Source: Pelotomaculum sp. UBA5255 (GTDB taxonomy: Bacteria > Bacillota > Desulfotomaculia > Desulfotomaculales > Pelotomaculaceae). Taken from it: DNA of 12,724 nucleotides. This document shows, piece by piece, positions 1-6,492 of the stretch; positions within the stretch are counted from its first letter, which is position 1, and every line of letters starts with the position of its first letter. Below the pieces are notes generated by a model that saw nothing but the letters and a program-made list of their open reading frames with translations, ran no database searches and was not told where the DNA came from. A program made the translations under genes and the position numbers. Location of the stretch: the NCBI GenBank assembly GCA_002408725.1, contig DHTR01000042.1, positions 13,041-25,764 on the forward strand, read 5' to 3'.

Positions 1-1946
1 ACCACTTTGGCCCCTGCCGGTAGAGCTTCCAGCGTGACCTGCTCCCAGGGCATCCCCCGCACCGGCTCTAGAATAGCTATGGCGCCCCGGTCATCCCACT
101 TCCGAATCAACCTACCGCACCCCTGTTTCAACCTAAGGGCCATTTCGGGATAGTCCACCGCAGTCACCGGATTAAGCCCTTGTTCCTCCACCTCACGACG
201 CCGTGCTTCAATTAACGGATCCCGTGGCGGAAAAGGCAGCCGCCAGATTACTAGAAGGGACAGCGCTTCACCGGGCACGTCAATTCCCTCCCAAAACCCG
301 GCGCCAACGAGCACTGACGAGATTTCCTCCCGAAATCTCTGAACCAGGTACCCCCGCTCGGCCTTATCTTCCCATAGCAACTCGAAGGGGAGCCGGTACT
401 CTTTGAGCCCGGTTCGAATTTTTCGAACATCAGAAGGGAAGTTTGTGAGAACCAATGCCCTCCCTCCAGAAAGCCGCAATAATGAAACCAGCCGTCTCAG
501 GGCCAGGGAAAACCAGTTTTCCTGGTCACTAACCGGAAAACGCCGGGGAAGATAAACCAGGACCTGCTTCTCAAACTCAAAAGAGCTAGCCACAGACGAG
601 CTCGACGCCTCCTTCAATCCGAGGGTGCGCGCAAAATAACTGAAGTCGCCTCCGGTGCTCAATGTTGCTGAGGAAAAAACTACGGGAAGTCGCCTGGCAA
701 AAAGGTGCTTCCCCAACAGCCCCCCGAGGTCTCGAGGCACGACCCAGAAACTCCCGTCCTTTCGATCAACCCAGACAATGGTATCAGTGGCCCTATTCCG
801 GCAAAAACGGCCCAGGGCAACCGTCGCCCGCTCGATCCGGGCCTCAAACGCCTGCAGTTGAGCTGTGGCGAGGGACTGGATGTGCAGCTCTTGTTCATAC
901 TGCAACTCTTGGTGTAAGGCTTCCAAGGCACGCCGCAAGGTGTCCGCCGCTTCAAGCAGCTCAGCACCGATCTGGACAGTAAGCCTGTCCGTTCGCTCAT
1001 CCTGGCTCGCCGAATATTGAAGAGTCCTGAAGAACCTGGCGGTGGCCGCTCTCATCGCAAAGGTAATCGAAACCAGGGACATTCTGGCTCCCTGGATCTG
1101 CTCGAGCAAGGAAAGCATGCTATCGATATCCTCCTTGACGATCCGCCGGCCCGCTCTCATCGCTGCAGGAAGCATCACCTTATGTCCTTCGTCAATTACT
1201 ACCGCCGAGTAAGCGGGCAGGAGAGGTAGTTTACCATCAGCAATTCGTTCATCCCTGGTCCATAAATCGTCAAAGAAGATTCCGTGGTCACCTACGATCA
1301 GATCCCGGGCCGGCCGGTAATACTCCCTCGCCTTGACAAGCTTACAAAACCCCCTAGAGGAACATATCTCGCAAGACATGGTTTCATCCCAGGCCAACTG
1401 TGTCCAAAGGCGGTCGGGTACATTGGGCATCTCAGAGCGTTCGCCCCGTTCAGTTTCCTCTGCCCAGCGGACAACTTCTTCAAGTGCTCTATTTGGCCGT
1501 CCGATTGGTAGTTGTATAAGTCGGTTGACCCTCACATCACAGATGTACTGACGTGGATCCTTGGCCATGCGGACGTCAAGATTCAGGTCGAGAAGACGCG
1601 ACAGCGTGTGGATATCTCCCTTTGGCCCGGTTAGTTGTTCCTGGAGTGCCGTTGAAGCGCAGGCGATCACGACAGGCTTTCCTGTAAACCGGGCGTAGGA
1701 GATGGCCGTGAGTAAATAGGCAAAGGTCTTTCCGGTACCAAGTCCTGCCTCCGCGAAATGCACTTTTCGTCTGCACACAGCATCAGCCAGCTGAAAAGCC
1801 GTGAAGATTTGATCTTCACGAACTTCATACCCGTGCTCCGGCAGGAGCTCATAAAACACATGCCCAATCCAATCGGCGAGCTTTGCCGGAAATTCGCCTT
1901 TGCTTAGAAACTCAAAGGGCACTTTGGGCCTGGCAAGAGCGCACAA
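1..1946 (-). CDS. dinG: DinG/YoaA-family Fe-S ATP-dependent DNA helicase (3' end cut by window edge)
   Basis: Superfamily 2 (XPD/Rad3-like) helicase, expected to unwind DNA 5' to 3' in repair or replication-conflict resolution in the cytoplasm. The frame is open for 648 codons and runs off the left edge. Visible motifs: Walker A AEAGLGTGKT (about residues 65-74), four cysteines placed as in Fe-S helicases (C136, then C192, C195 and C201 in CEICSSRGFC), motif II VIDEGHK (about 250-256), a VVFSSATLS motif, GFWEGIDVPG, and motif VI QGCGRLIR followed by DDRGAIAILEP. There is no N-terminal exonuclease domain, so it resembles YoaA or E. coli DinG rather than Bacillus-type DinG. The start is TTG at 1946: an in-frame TGA lies just upstream, and GGGAGGA sits 6 bases before the TTG. 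Only a few C-terminal residues should be missing. Family assignment is secure; DinG versus YoaA is not resolved. Confidence 0.9.
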   Translation of the reverse strand, partial: MCALARPKVPFEFLSKGEFPAKLADWIGHVFYELLPEHGYEVREDQIFTAFQLADAVCRRKVHFAEAGLGTGKTFAYLLTAISYARFTGKPVVIACASTALQEQLTGPKGDIHTLSRLLDLNLDVRMAKDPRQYICDVRVNRLIQLPIGRPNRALEEVVRWAEETERGERSEMPNVPDRLWTQLAWDETMSCEICSSRGFCKLVKAREYYRPARDLIVGDHGIFFDDLWTRDERIADGKLPLLPAYSAVVIDEGHKVMLPAAMRAGRRIVKEDIDSMLSLLEQIQGARMSLVSITFAMRAATARFFRTLQYSASQDERTDRLTVQIGAELLEAADTLRRALEALHQELQYEQELHIQSLATAQLQAFEARIERATVALGRFCRNRATDTIVWVDRKDGSFWVVPRDLGGLLGKHLFARRLPVVFSSATLSTGGDFSYFARTLGLKEASSSSVASSFEFEKQVLVYLPRRFPVSDQENWFSLALRRLVSLLRLSGGRALVLTNFPSDVRKIRTGLKEYRLPFELLWEDKAERGYLVQRFREEISSVLVGAGFWEGIDVPGEALSLLVIWRLPFPPRDPLIEARRREVEEQGLNPVTAVDYPEMALRLKQGCGRLIRKWDDRGAIAILEPVRGMPWEQVTLEALPAGAKV

Positions 1947-2031
1947 ACAAATTCCTCCCTTTCACAACTCGTCGGCATTCCACTGCTCTAAGAACACCGA
2001 GTTGGCACATTAATTTTTGCTCAATAAAATT

Positions 2032-2060
2032 ATGGTAAATTTTTTGCCAATCAGTGTCAA
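2032..2060 (-). promoter_or_regulatory. Candidate sigma-A promoter for the helicase gene
   Basis: Read on the minus strand, a perfect -35 TTGACA (2060-2055) is followed after 17 bases by TACCAT (2037-2032). A better -10 match, CATAAT, lies at a 20-base spacing. The surroundings are very AT-rich. The element is about 85 bases upstream of the TTG start of the helicase gene and downstream of the permease gene, so the helicase is probably transcribed separately from the exporter operon. Confidence 0.5.
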
Positions 2061-2199
2061 TTAATAGGTATTATTTCGCTGCGCCGGTCGTTTATCCCTA
2101 CCACAGGAACGTCGTGGAGAAATTTGTGTTTTGCGCCGTTTCGTCATCTTCAGGAATCCATGTATTAAACCAGTCCCACAGGACTATTCCACCCTGTCT
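2061..2199. other. Intergenic spacer between permease and helicase genes
   Basis: I see no gene here. The only structure is a small inverted repeat, AGTCC/GGACT (2172-2176 and 2181-2185, 4-base loop), about 15 bases past the permease stop. It could be a weak terminator of the exporter operon, but it lacks a convincing U-tract on the minus strand. Short open frames on either strand have no ribosome binding site or recognisable product. Confidence 0.4.
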
Positions 2200-3417
2200 T
2201 TATTTTTCGAAGCGGAGCGCTTCGATGGGATCTAAGCCTGCTGCTTTTTTAGCTGGATAATAGCCAAAGAAAATTCCGATAGCCGCTGAAAAACCTGCGG
2301 ACAATAGTATGGAATACATTGTAACATAAGTAGGCCATCCCGCAAATTTTGAAATTATTCCGGCTCCTGCGGTTCCGGTTAGAATACCCGCCAGACCGCC
2401 GGTCAGACAGAGCACAACGGACTCCACCAGGAACTGGTTGCGAATATTGCTCTCCGTGGCCCCCACCGCCATGCGCAGGCCGATTTCCTTTGTTCTTTCC
2501 GTAACGGAAACCAACATGATATTCATAATCCCGATGCCGCCCACCAGAAGGGAGATGGCGGCCACGCTGGCCAGCAGCATCGTCATGGTGCCGGTGGCTG
2601 TTTCCGCGGCTTCAAGCACGGAGGTTAAATTGCGCACGCTGAAGTCATCCGATTTGGAACCGGTAATGCGGTGCCTCTCCCGGAGCAGTTCTTCTATACT
2701 GCTTTGCACGTAAGTCATACTGTTTTGCGTTTCTGCCTGAACATTGATGGTCCGGACATAGTTTACACCCAGCATCCTCTTTTGAACTGTAGTGATTGGA
2801 ACATACACAACATCGTCCTGGTCCTGCCCCATCATGGCCGCGCCTTTTGAGGACAGCACACCCACCACTGTAAAGGCTGATTTATTGATCCTGATGGTGG
2901 AACCCACCGGGTCGACGCCGGCAGGAAAAAGGTTGTCCGCCACCGTTTGACCTAAAACCGCCACCAGGCTGGCGCTTTGTACATCATCTTCCGTGAAAAA
3001 CGACCCCGCGCCGGCAGGCCAGTTCTTGATTACCTGCATTCCCGGTGTGGTGCCGTTGGCCTGGGCCGTCCAGGTTTGGTTTTCGTAGACGATGGTAGCA
3101 TTGGTACTTAACTCCGGCACCGCGTTGGCTACCATGCTCAACCCGGCTATGGCGCTGGCGTCTTCCAGGGTAAGGGTGTTGACGTTTCCCGAGGCCCCCC
3201 GTACGGGTCCCTGTCCGGCCCCTGAGAATACCATAAGCAAATTTGAGCCCATGCCTGAGATCTGGTCGGAAATATTCTTGCCGGCTCCCTGCCCCACGGA
3301 GATCATGATGATGACTGCGGCGACACCGATGATGATGCCGAGCATGGTCAGGGAGGATCTCAGTTTGTTTGCTTTGATTCCGTTTATGGCTACTTCAAAG
3401 TTGTTTGTAAAGTTCAA
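2200..3417 (-). CDS. MacB-like ABC transporter permease (FtsX domain)
   Basis: Membrane subunit of a MacB/YknZ-type exporter, 405 residues from the chosen start, the usual size for a permease without a fused ATPase. One N-terminal membrane helix (around residues 22-42, SLTMLGIIIGVAAVIIMISV) is followed by a long extracytoplasmic MacB_PCD-type domain, then a C-terminal FtsX block with three helices (about 280-303, 335-355, 367-388). The conserved cytoplasmic stretch TERTKEIGLRMAVGA lies between the first two of these, and the protein ends in DPIEALRFEK, typical of the family. I chose the TTG at 3417: GGGAGG lies 7 bases upstream and the protein then starts MNFTNNFEVAINGIKANKLR like its relatives. 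A start at 3534 would only add a basic, non-conserved extension inside the ATPase gene. It overlaps the ATPase stop by 4 bases (TTGA), implying translational coupling. MacB-type pumps move substrates by mechanotransmission; the substrate here is unknown. Confidence 0.9.
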   Translation of the reverse strand: MNFTNNFEVAINGIKANKLRSSLTMLGIIIGVAAVIIMISVGQGAGKNISDQISGMGSNLLMVFSGAGQGPVRGASGNVNTLTLEDASAIAGLSMVANAVPELSTNATIVYENQTWTAQANGTTPGMQVIKNWPAGAGSFFTEDDVQSASLVAVLGQTVADNLFPAGVDPVGSTIRINKSAFTVVGVLSSKGAAMMGQDQDDVVYVPITTVQKRMLGVNYVRTINVQAETQNSMTYVQSSIEELLRERHRITGSKSDDFSVRNLTSVLEAAETATGTMTMLLASVAAISLLVGGIGIMNIMLVSVTERTKEIGLRMAVGATESNIRNQFLVESVVLCLTGGLAGILTGTAGAGIISKFAGWPTYVTMYSILLSAGFSAAIGIFFGYYPAKKAAGLDPIEALRFEK

Positions 3418-4169
3418 ATCAACGCCTCCCTTTCTTCCGGCAAGGCCGCCAGGTCCCCGGCGGCGTTTCTGTGGTTTAATACCGGCTTGTCGTCTATGAT
3501 CCGTCCGTCTCTTAAATTGATTAACCGCCGGCAATAGAGGGAGATCTCTTTTTCGTGGGTTACGATTATCACGGTAATGCCTTTTTCGAGATATAGCCTC
3601 TGGATTACTGAAATAATCTCTATGCTTGTTCTTGAGTCAAGGGCGCCCGTTGGTTCGTCGGCCAGGATCAGGGAAGGGTTGTTTACCAGGGCCCGAGCGA
3701 TGGCGACCCTTTGCTGCTGGCCCCCGGACATTTGAGCAGGATAGTGGTGCAGGTAAGCAGACAGTCCGACCCAGTTCAAAGCTTCCTTTGCTCTTTCTGC
3801 CATTTCTTTTTTTTCGACTCCGGCATAGACCAGCGGGAGTTGAACATTAGCCAGCACCGATACTCTTCCCAGCAGGTTAAAGCCCTGGAATACAAAGCCG
3901 ATTCTTTTGTTACGAATTAGGGCCAGCTGATTTTTATCTAATCGAGAAACATTCTCACCTCCGAGGTAATAGGTTCCTGCAGTGGACTTGTCTAAACAGC
4001 CTAATATGTTCAGCAGGGTGCTTTTGCCCGAACCGGAGGAGCCCATGACGGCAACCATTTCACCTTCCTGGATGGCGAGGTTAATACCCCTTAAAGCAAA
4101 GATTTGCGTTTCTCCAAGATTATATACTTTTTTTACGTTTTCCAGTACGATTGCTGTTTTACCGGACAT
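3414..4169 (-). CDS. MacB/LolD-type ABC transporter ATP-binding protein
   Basis: Cytoplasmic nucleotide-binding subunit that powers the adjacent permease, 251 residues from the ATG at 4169. Every ABC motif is present: Walker A GSSGSGKST (43-51), Q-loop Q95 in VFQGFNLL, signature MSGGQQQRVAIARAL (147 onward), Walker B LILADEP with D171/E172, D-loop GALD, and the switch histidine H205 in VTHE. The spacing and the ILGCLD and NVQLPL segments are typical of the MacB/LolD/YknY group that partners FtsX-like permeases. An in-frame TTG at 4187 would add six residues (LGWRCA) but has no ribosome binding site; the ATG has GGCGG about 6 bases upstream. The stop overlaps the permease start. About 180 bases containing a repeat element separate it from the upstream fusion-protein gene, so it is either co-transcribed through that gap or weakly expressed on its own. 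Confidence 0.93.
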   Translation of the reverse strand: MSGKTAIVLENVKKVYNLGETQIFALRGINLAIQEGEMVAVMGSSGSGKSTLLNILGCLDKSTAGTYYLGGENVSRLDKNQLALIRNKRIGFVFQGFNLLGRVSVLANVQLPLVYAGVEKKEMAERAKEALNWVGLSAYLHHYPAQMSGGQQQRVAIARALVNNPSLILADEPTGALDSRTSIEIISVIQRLYLEKGITVIIVTHEKEISLYCRRLINLRDGRIIDDKPVLNHRNAAGDLAALPEEREALI

Positions 4170-4219
4170 AGCACACCGCCATCCCAAGTATTTTTGCGTT
4201 GAATCTAGCCTGAAAACAA

Positions 4220-4345
4220 ATTTCGGCGCCTACATTTTTAAAGGTAGCCCGTGATAACTTAGGTACCGGGTGCCTAAGTTATTTGAATCAGGTGGTTTTT
4301 ACTCTCTGCAGGCGCCGCTTGCGGCAGGGGGAACTATCCTTGAAA
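4220..4345 (+). repeat. Copy A of an inverted repeat element flanking the fusion-protein gene
   Basis: About 90 bases (roughly 4256-4340) match, in opposite orientation, a segment at about 6140-6225. A 27-base core (4279-4305) is identical to the reverse complement of 6174-6200, and homology continues on both sides with scattered mismatches. Inside it are the hairpins AACTTAGG/CCTAAGTT (about 4257-4280) and GCCGC-TT-GCGGC (about 4313-4324). Both copies contain GGCGCCT near one end and AGGCGCC near the other, which resembles short terminal inverted repeats. It fills the gap between the fusion-protein and ATPase genes. GTGGTTTT (4292-4299) can also pair with AAAACCAC (4343-4350) at the fusion-protein stop. 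Confidence 0.75.
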
Positions 4346-4349
4346 ACCA

Positions 4350-5870
4350 CTAGCGTCGCGGCGCGCCTCCTCCTCCAGGCATAAGTGGTGAACTGGAGCT
4401 ATTACCGCTCTTACTACTTGTACCCGTACCCGCGCCCGCAGAGCCGCCGGCACCCACGATCACAGTATCCCCTTCACTAAGGCCTTGTAAAACAGCATAA
4501 TTGCTCTGGTCCGCCAGCCCCACTACCACCTGACGGGGTTCCGGATTCCCGGATTTATTCAAGACGACAACAGCCACCTGCTGTTTCTGAGCATTCCCCT
4601 TCACCGACCCAGAAGTTTCAACTTCGCTGCCACTGCCAAAATTGGCTCTGGCGCCGCCTTTTAGGCTACCGGTGTTACCGCTACTACCTCCGACTTCAGA
4701 TGATTGTGGCTGATCAGAGGCACTTTGTCCCGTTTTTACTGAGTAACTACTTGCATAGGTAACAGCGCCTTTGGGTATGGTGAGAACATTTTCCTGTTTA
4801 TCAACAACTATGTTTGCATTCACGGGCATCCCGGCCATTAATCCATGCTGGTTTTCGTCTAACCGGATCACCGCTTGATAGATCTGTACGTTTGATATCG
4901 TTTCCGCCTGGGGGGAGATGCTGCTAACGCTGCCGGTAAAGGTTTTATTCGAGAAGGCGTTTACCGTAAACTCTACCTTCTGGCCCAGTGCCAGCTTGCC
5001 GATGTCGGCCTCATTCACCTGGGCCTCAACCTGCAGTGTTTCTGAGATAAGTGTAATAAACCCTCCGCCGCTGATATTATTGTTGTTGGCTGTGGCCCGC
5101 TGGCCCTCGGCTCCGTTTATAGCGCTGACTATCCCGTCAATGGGACTGCTCATTTTGGTCCCGGCCAGGTTTTTTTGAGCCATTTGCAGCTGAGCCTCGC
5201 TGCTTTCCACCTGGGCCTCCGCCGCCGCGATGTCTTCCGCACGGTTACCGGCCAGGAGTGCTTTCAAAGACTCCCTCGCCTGGGTTAATTTGGCTTCCGC
5301 GTTAATATAGTTGTCGTTGGCCTGGTCAAATTCAAGCTGAGCTATGGCTCCGGCCTGAAATAGGGCTTGATTGCGCTCCAGACTTGACTTTGCCAATTTA
5401 TAATTTGATTCGGCTATCCTTACGCCGGCCTCGGACTGGGCTATTTCTTCCTGGGTTGCGCCGTTTTTTAGAAGCTCCAGCCTGGCAACCGCACTTTTCA
5501 AGCTTGCAGAGTTCTGGATCAGCTGGGCGCTTAAATTAGTGCTGTCCTGTTCGGCCAGTAACTGCCCGGCGGTTACGTGATCGCCCACTTTTACGTAAAT
5601 CTTCTTGAGCAACTCTGAATTTTCAAAACCCAGGGAAATAGTAGTTACCGGCTCTATTGTGCCGGTGGCAGGGATTGTATTGGTGACGGAGCCTTTTTTA
5701 ACTGTATTGGTTATGTAACTACCCTCTGTTTTTTGGGCTCCCGCTAAACCATAAAAACCCAAAATCGCTACTATCACAATTGCAGTCAAACCAAAAAGTA
5801 ATTTTTTTCTATTTAAGGCACAAAAAATTTTATTAATTTTTTTTAAAAGCATATTTAAAAAATTTTGCAT
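4350..5870 (-). CDS. Membrane fusion (periplasmic-adaptor-like) protein of a MacA/YknX-type exporter
   Basis: 506-residue HlyD/MacA-family adaptor, anchored by one N-terminal membrane helix (about 24-44, LLFGLTAIVIVAILGFYGLAG) with the bulk outside the cell. Order of parts: first half of the lipoyl-like domain (about 65-112, containing KVGDHVTAGQLLAEQD), a long alpha-helical coiled-coil hairpin rich in Ala, Glu and Gln (about 115-235), second lipoyl half with SSPIDGIVSAINGAEGQ (about 241-257), a beta-barrel domain (about 275-360), then a membrane-proximal domain. The last part is interrupted by a Gly/Ser-rich stretch (about 378-428), and the protein ends in a Gly/Ser/Pro tail (473-506), making it longer than typical YknX. 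The start ATG has GAGGGG 8 bases upstream. It is the first gene of the exporter operon and presumably couples the permease to an extracellular step or substrate; no outer-membrane channel gene is present. Confidence 0.9.
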   Translation of the reverse strand: MQNFLNMLLKKINKIFCALNRKKLLFGLTAIVIVAILGFYGLAGAQKTEGSYITNTVKKGSVTNTIPATGTIEPVTTISLGFENSELLKKIYVKVGDHVTAGQLLAEQDSTNLSAQLIQNSASLKSAVARLELLKNGATQEEIAQSEAGVRIAESNYKLAKSSLERNQALFQAGAIAQLEFDQANDNYINAEAKLTQARESLKALLAGNRAEDIAAAEAQVESSEAQLQMAQKNLAGTKMSSPIDGIVSAINGAEGQRATANNNNISGGGFITLISETLQVEAQVNEADIGKLALGQKVEFTVNAFSNKTFTGSVSSISPQAETISNVQIYQAVIRLDENQHGLMAGMPVNANIVVDKQENVLTIPKGAVTYASSYSVKTGQSASDQPQSSEVGGSSGNTGSLKGGARANFGSGSEVETSGSVKGNAQKQQVAVVVLNKSGNPEPRQVVVGLADQSNYAVLQGLSEGDTVIVGAGGSAGAGTGTSSKSGNSSSSPLMPGGGGAPRR

Positions 5871-6038
5871 GATGATTTCCCCTCGGAATATTAATAATAC
5901 TCTTTTTTTAGAAGTTTAAAACTTTTAACATTATTCCGGTCTATCCTCACGCTCCCCCCTTTCATTAATCCTGTTTCGTGCCACTTCATAAACAACCCTC
6001 TACAACCCTTCGTGCTTTCCGTGTTTTTACTCTCTTAA
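5871..6038 (-). other. Long structured 5' leader of the fusion-protein gene
   Basis: If the predicted -10 at 6044-6039 is right, the mRNA has a leader of roughly 160 bases. It can form two nested inverted repeats: CGGAATA (5884-5890) with TATTCCG (5932-5938), and inside it AAGTTT-A-AAACTT (5912-5924). The outer stem directly abuts the ribosome binding site (GAGGGG, about 5879-5884), so folding could influence translation. No small gene and no known riboswitch class is recognisable. Confidence 0.4.
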
Positions 6039-6116
6039 ATCATACCAACTCCACCTGAATTTGTTCCTTAAGGGTAACTGAAAATTGATTGAGTAATGGC
6101 TGAATGGATGCTGAAA
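6039..6116 (-). promoter_or_regulatory. Exporter operon promoter with 11-bp-phased response-regulator box array
   Basis: On the plus strand, hexamers CTGAAA (6078), TTGAGT (6089), CTGAAT (6100) and CTGAAA (6111) start exactly 11 bases apart; another CTGAAT lies at 6055. On the transcribed (minus) strand these read TTTCAG, ACTCAA, ATTCAG and TTTCAG. One helical turn per repeat is typical of OmpR/PhoB-family tandem binding sites. Downstream in the direction of transcription is a good -10, TATGAT (6044-6039), but no recognisable -35 (GGAACA at 17-base spacing), as expected for an activator-dependent promoter. The same array precedes the response-regulator gene. The box pattern is seen directly; the binding protein is inferred. 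Confidence 0.65.
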
Positions 6117-6120
6117 AAAG

Positions 6121-6250
6121 CTGCGGTTTATGGAATCCAGAGTAGTTCTTCCTGCCGCAGGCGGCGCCTTCACAGAGTAAAAACCACCTGATTCAAATAA
6201 ATTAAGAGCCCGGCACCCAAGTTCCGGGTAAAGGCGCCACAAATCTGAAA
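6121..6250 (-). repeat. Copy B of the inverted repeat element flanking the fusion-protein gene
   Basis: Read on the minus strand this matches the copy at 4220-4345, including an identical 27-base core (6174-6200) and the GCCGC/GCGGC hairpin (here with loop CT instead of TT). The distal part is more divergent: the AACTTAGG/CCTAAGTT stem of copy A is replaced by a CCCGG/CCGGG stem (about 6211-6229). It lies immediately beyond the regulator box array, so the two copies enclose the exporter promoter and the entire fusion-protein gene. An open frame across it (6257-6027) has no ribosome binding site and is not credited as a gene. Confidence 0.75.
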
Positions 6251-6411
6251 AAATCAAGGATATAGGTTGGATTTCAATCCAACACGGCTGTTTGCGCCGA
6301 ATTGCGCAAATTCAAGACGCATTGTGAATGGATTCGCACCTAGATTTAGCGAAGTGCCAGGCAATAGCTTTTATTTACAGGCTCAGTCCTGGTGGTACTC
6401 ACCCACACAGC
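6251..6411. other. Gene-free spacer with two perfect hairpins
   Basis: Between the exporter control region and the terminator of the two-component operon I see no gene. Two perfect inverted repeats lie close together: GTTGGAT-TTCA-ATCCAAC (6266-6283) and TTTGCGC-CGAATT-GCGCAAA (6291-6310). Neither is followed by a convincing U-tract on either strand. Their function is unknown; they may belong to the neighbouring repeat element. Confidence 0.4.
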
Positions 6412-6453
6412 AAAAACGGCACTAGTGCACAGGTAACCCGTGCAAAAATGCCG
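6412..6453 (-). terminator. Intrinsic terminator of the two-component operon
   Basis: On the minus strand, 40 bases past the kinase stop, CGGCA (6453-6449) pairs with TGCCG (6421-6417). An inner stem GCAC-G-GG / CC-T-GTGC has a 3-base loop. The hairpin is followed directly by TTTTT (6416-6412). The tract is absent on the other side, so it works only for leftward transcription. Confidence 0.7.
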
Positions 6454-6492
6454 TCTAAGATCGGTCCGGAGAGATACTTTAGAAGCATCGTG

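Noticed and set aside
203..1867. Several short open frames on both strands across the left end
   Set aside because: They are shadows of the helicase coding frame, which is open on the minus strand from 1946 to the edge.
3092..3499. Plus-strand frame of 135 codons
   Set aside because: It is antisense to the permease and ATPase genes, with no start signal and a composition mirroring the real genes.
3418..3534. N-terminal extension of the permease starting at 3534
   Set aside because: It lies wholly inside the ATPase gene in another frame, is basic and non-conserved, and the TTG at 3417 has the better ribosome binding site.
6027..6257. Small minus-strand gene of 76 codons
   Set aside because: It runs through the repeat copy and the regulator boxes, has no ribosome binding site and no recognisable family.
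6325..6365. Similarity between 6329-6365 and 8899-8930 (shared ATTCGCACCT and a loosely matching flank)
   Set aside because: Only 10 bases are exact; too weak to claim a duplicated promoter region, though it would be worth aligning with relatives.
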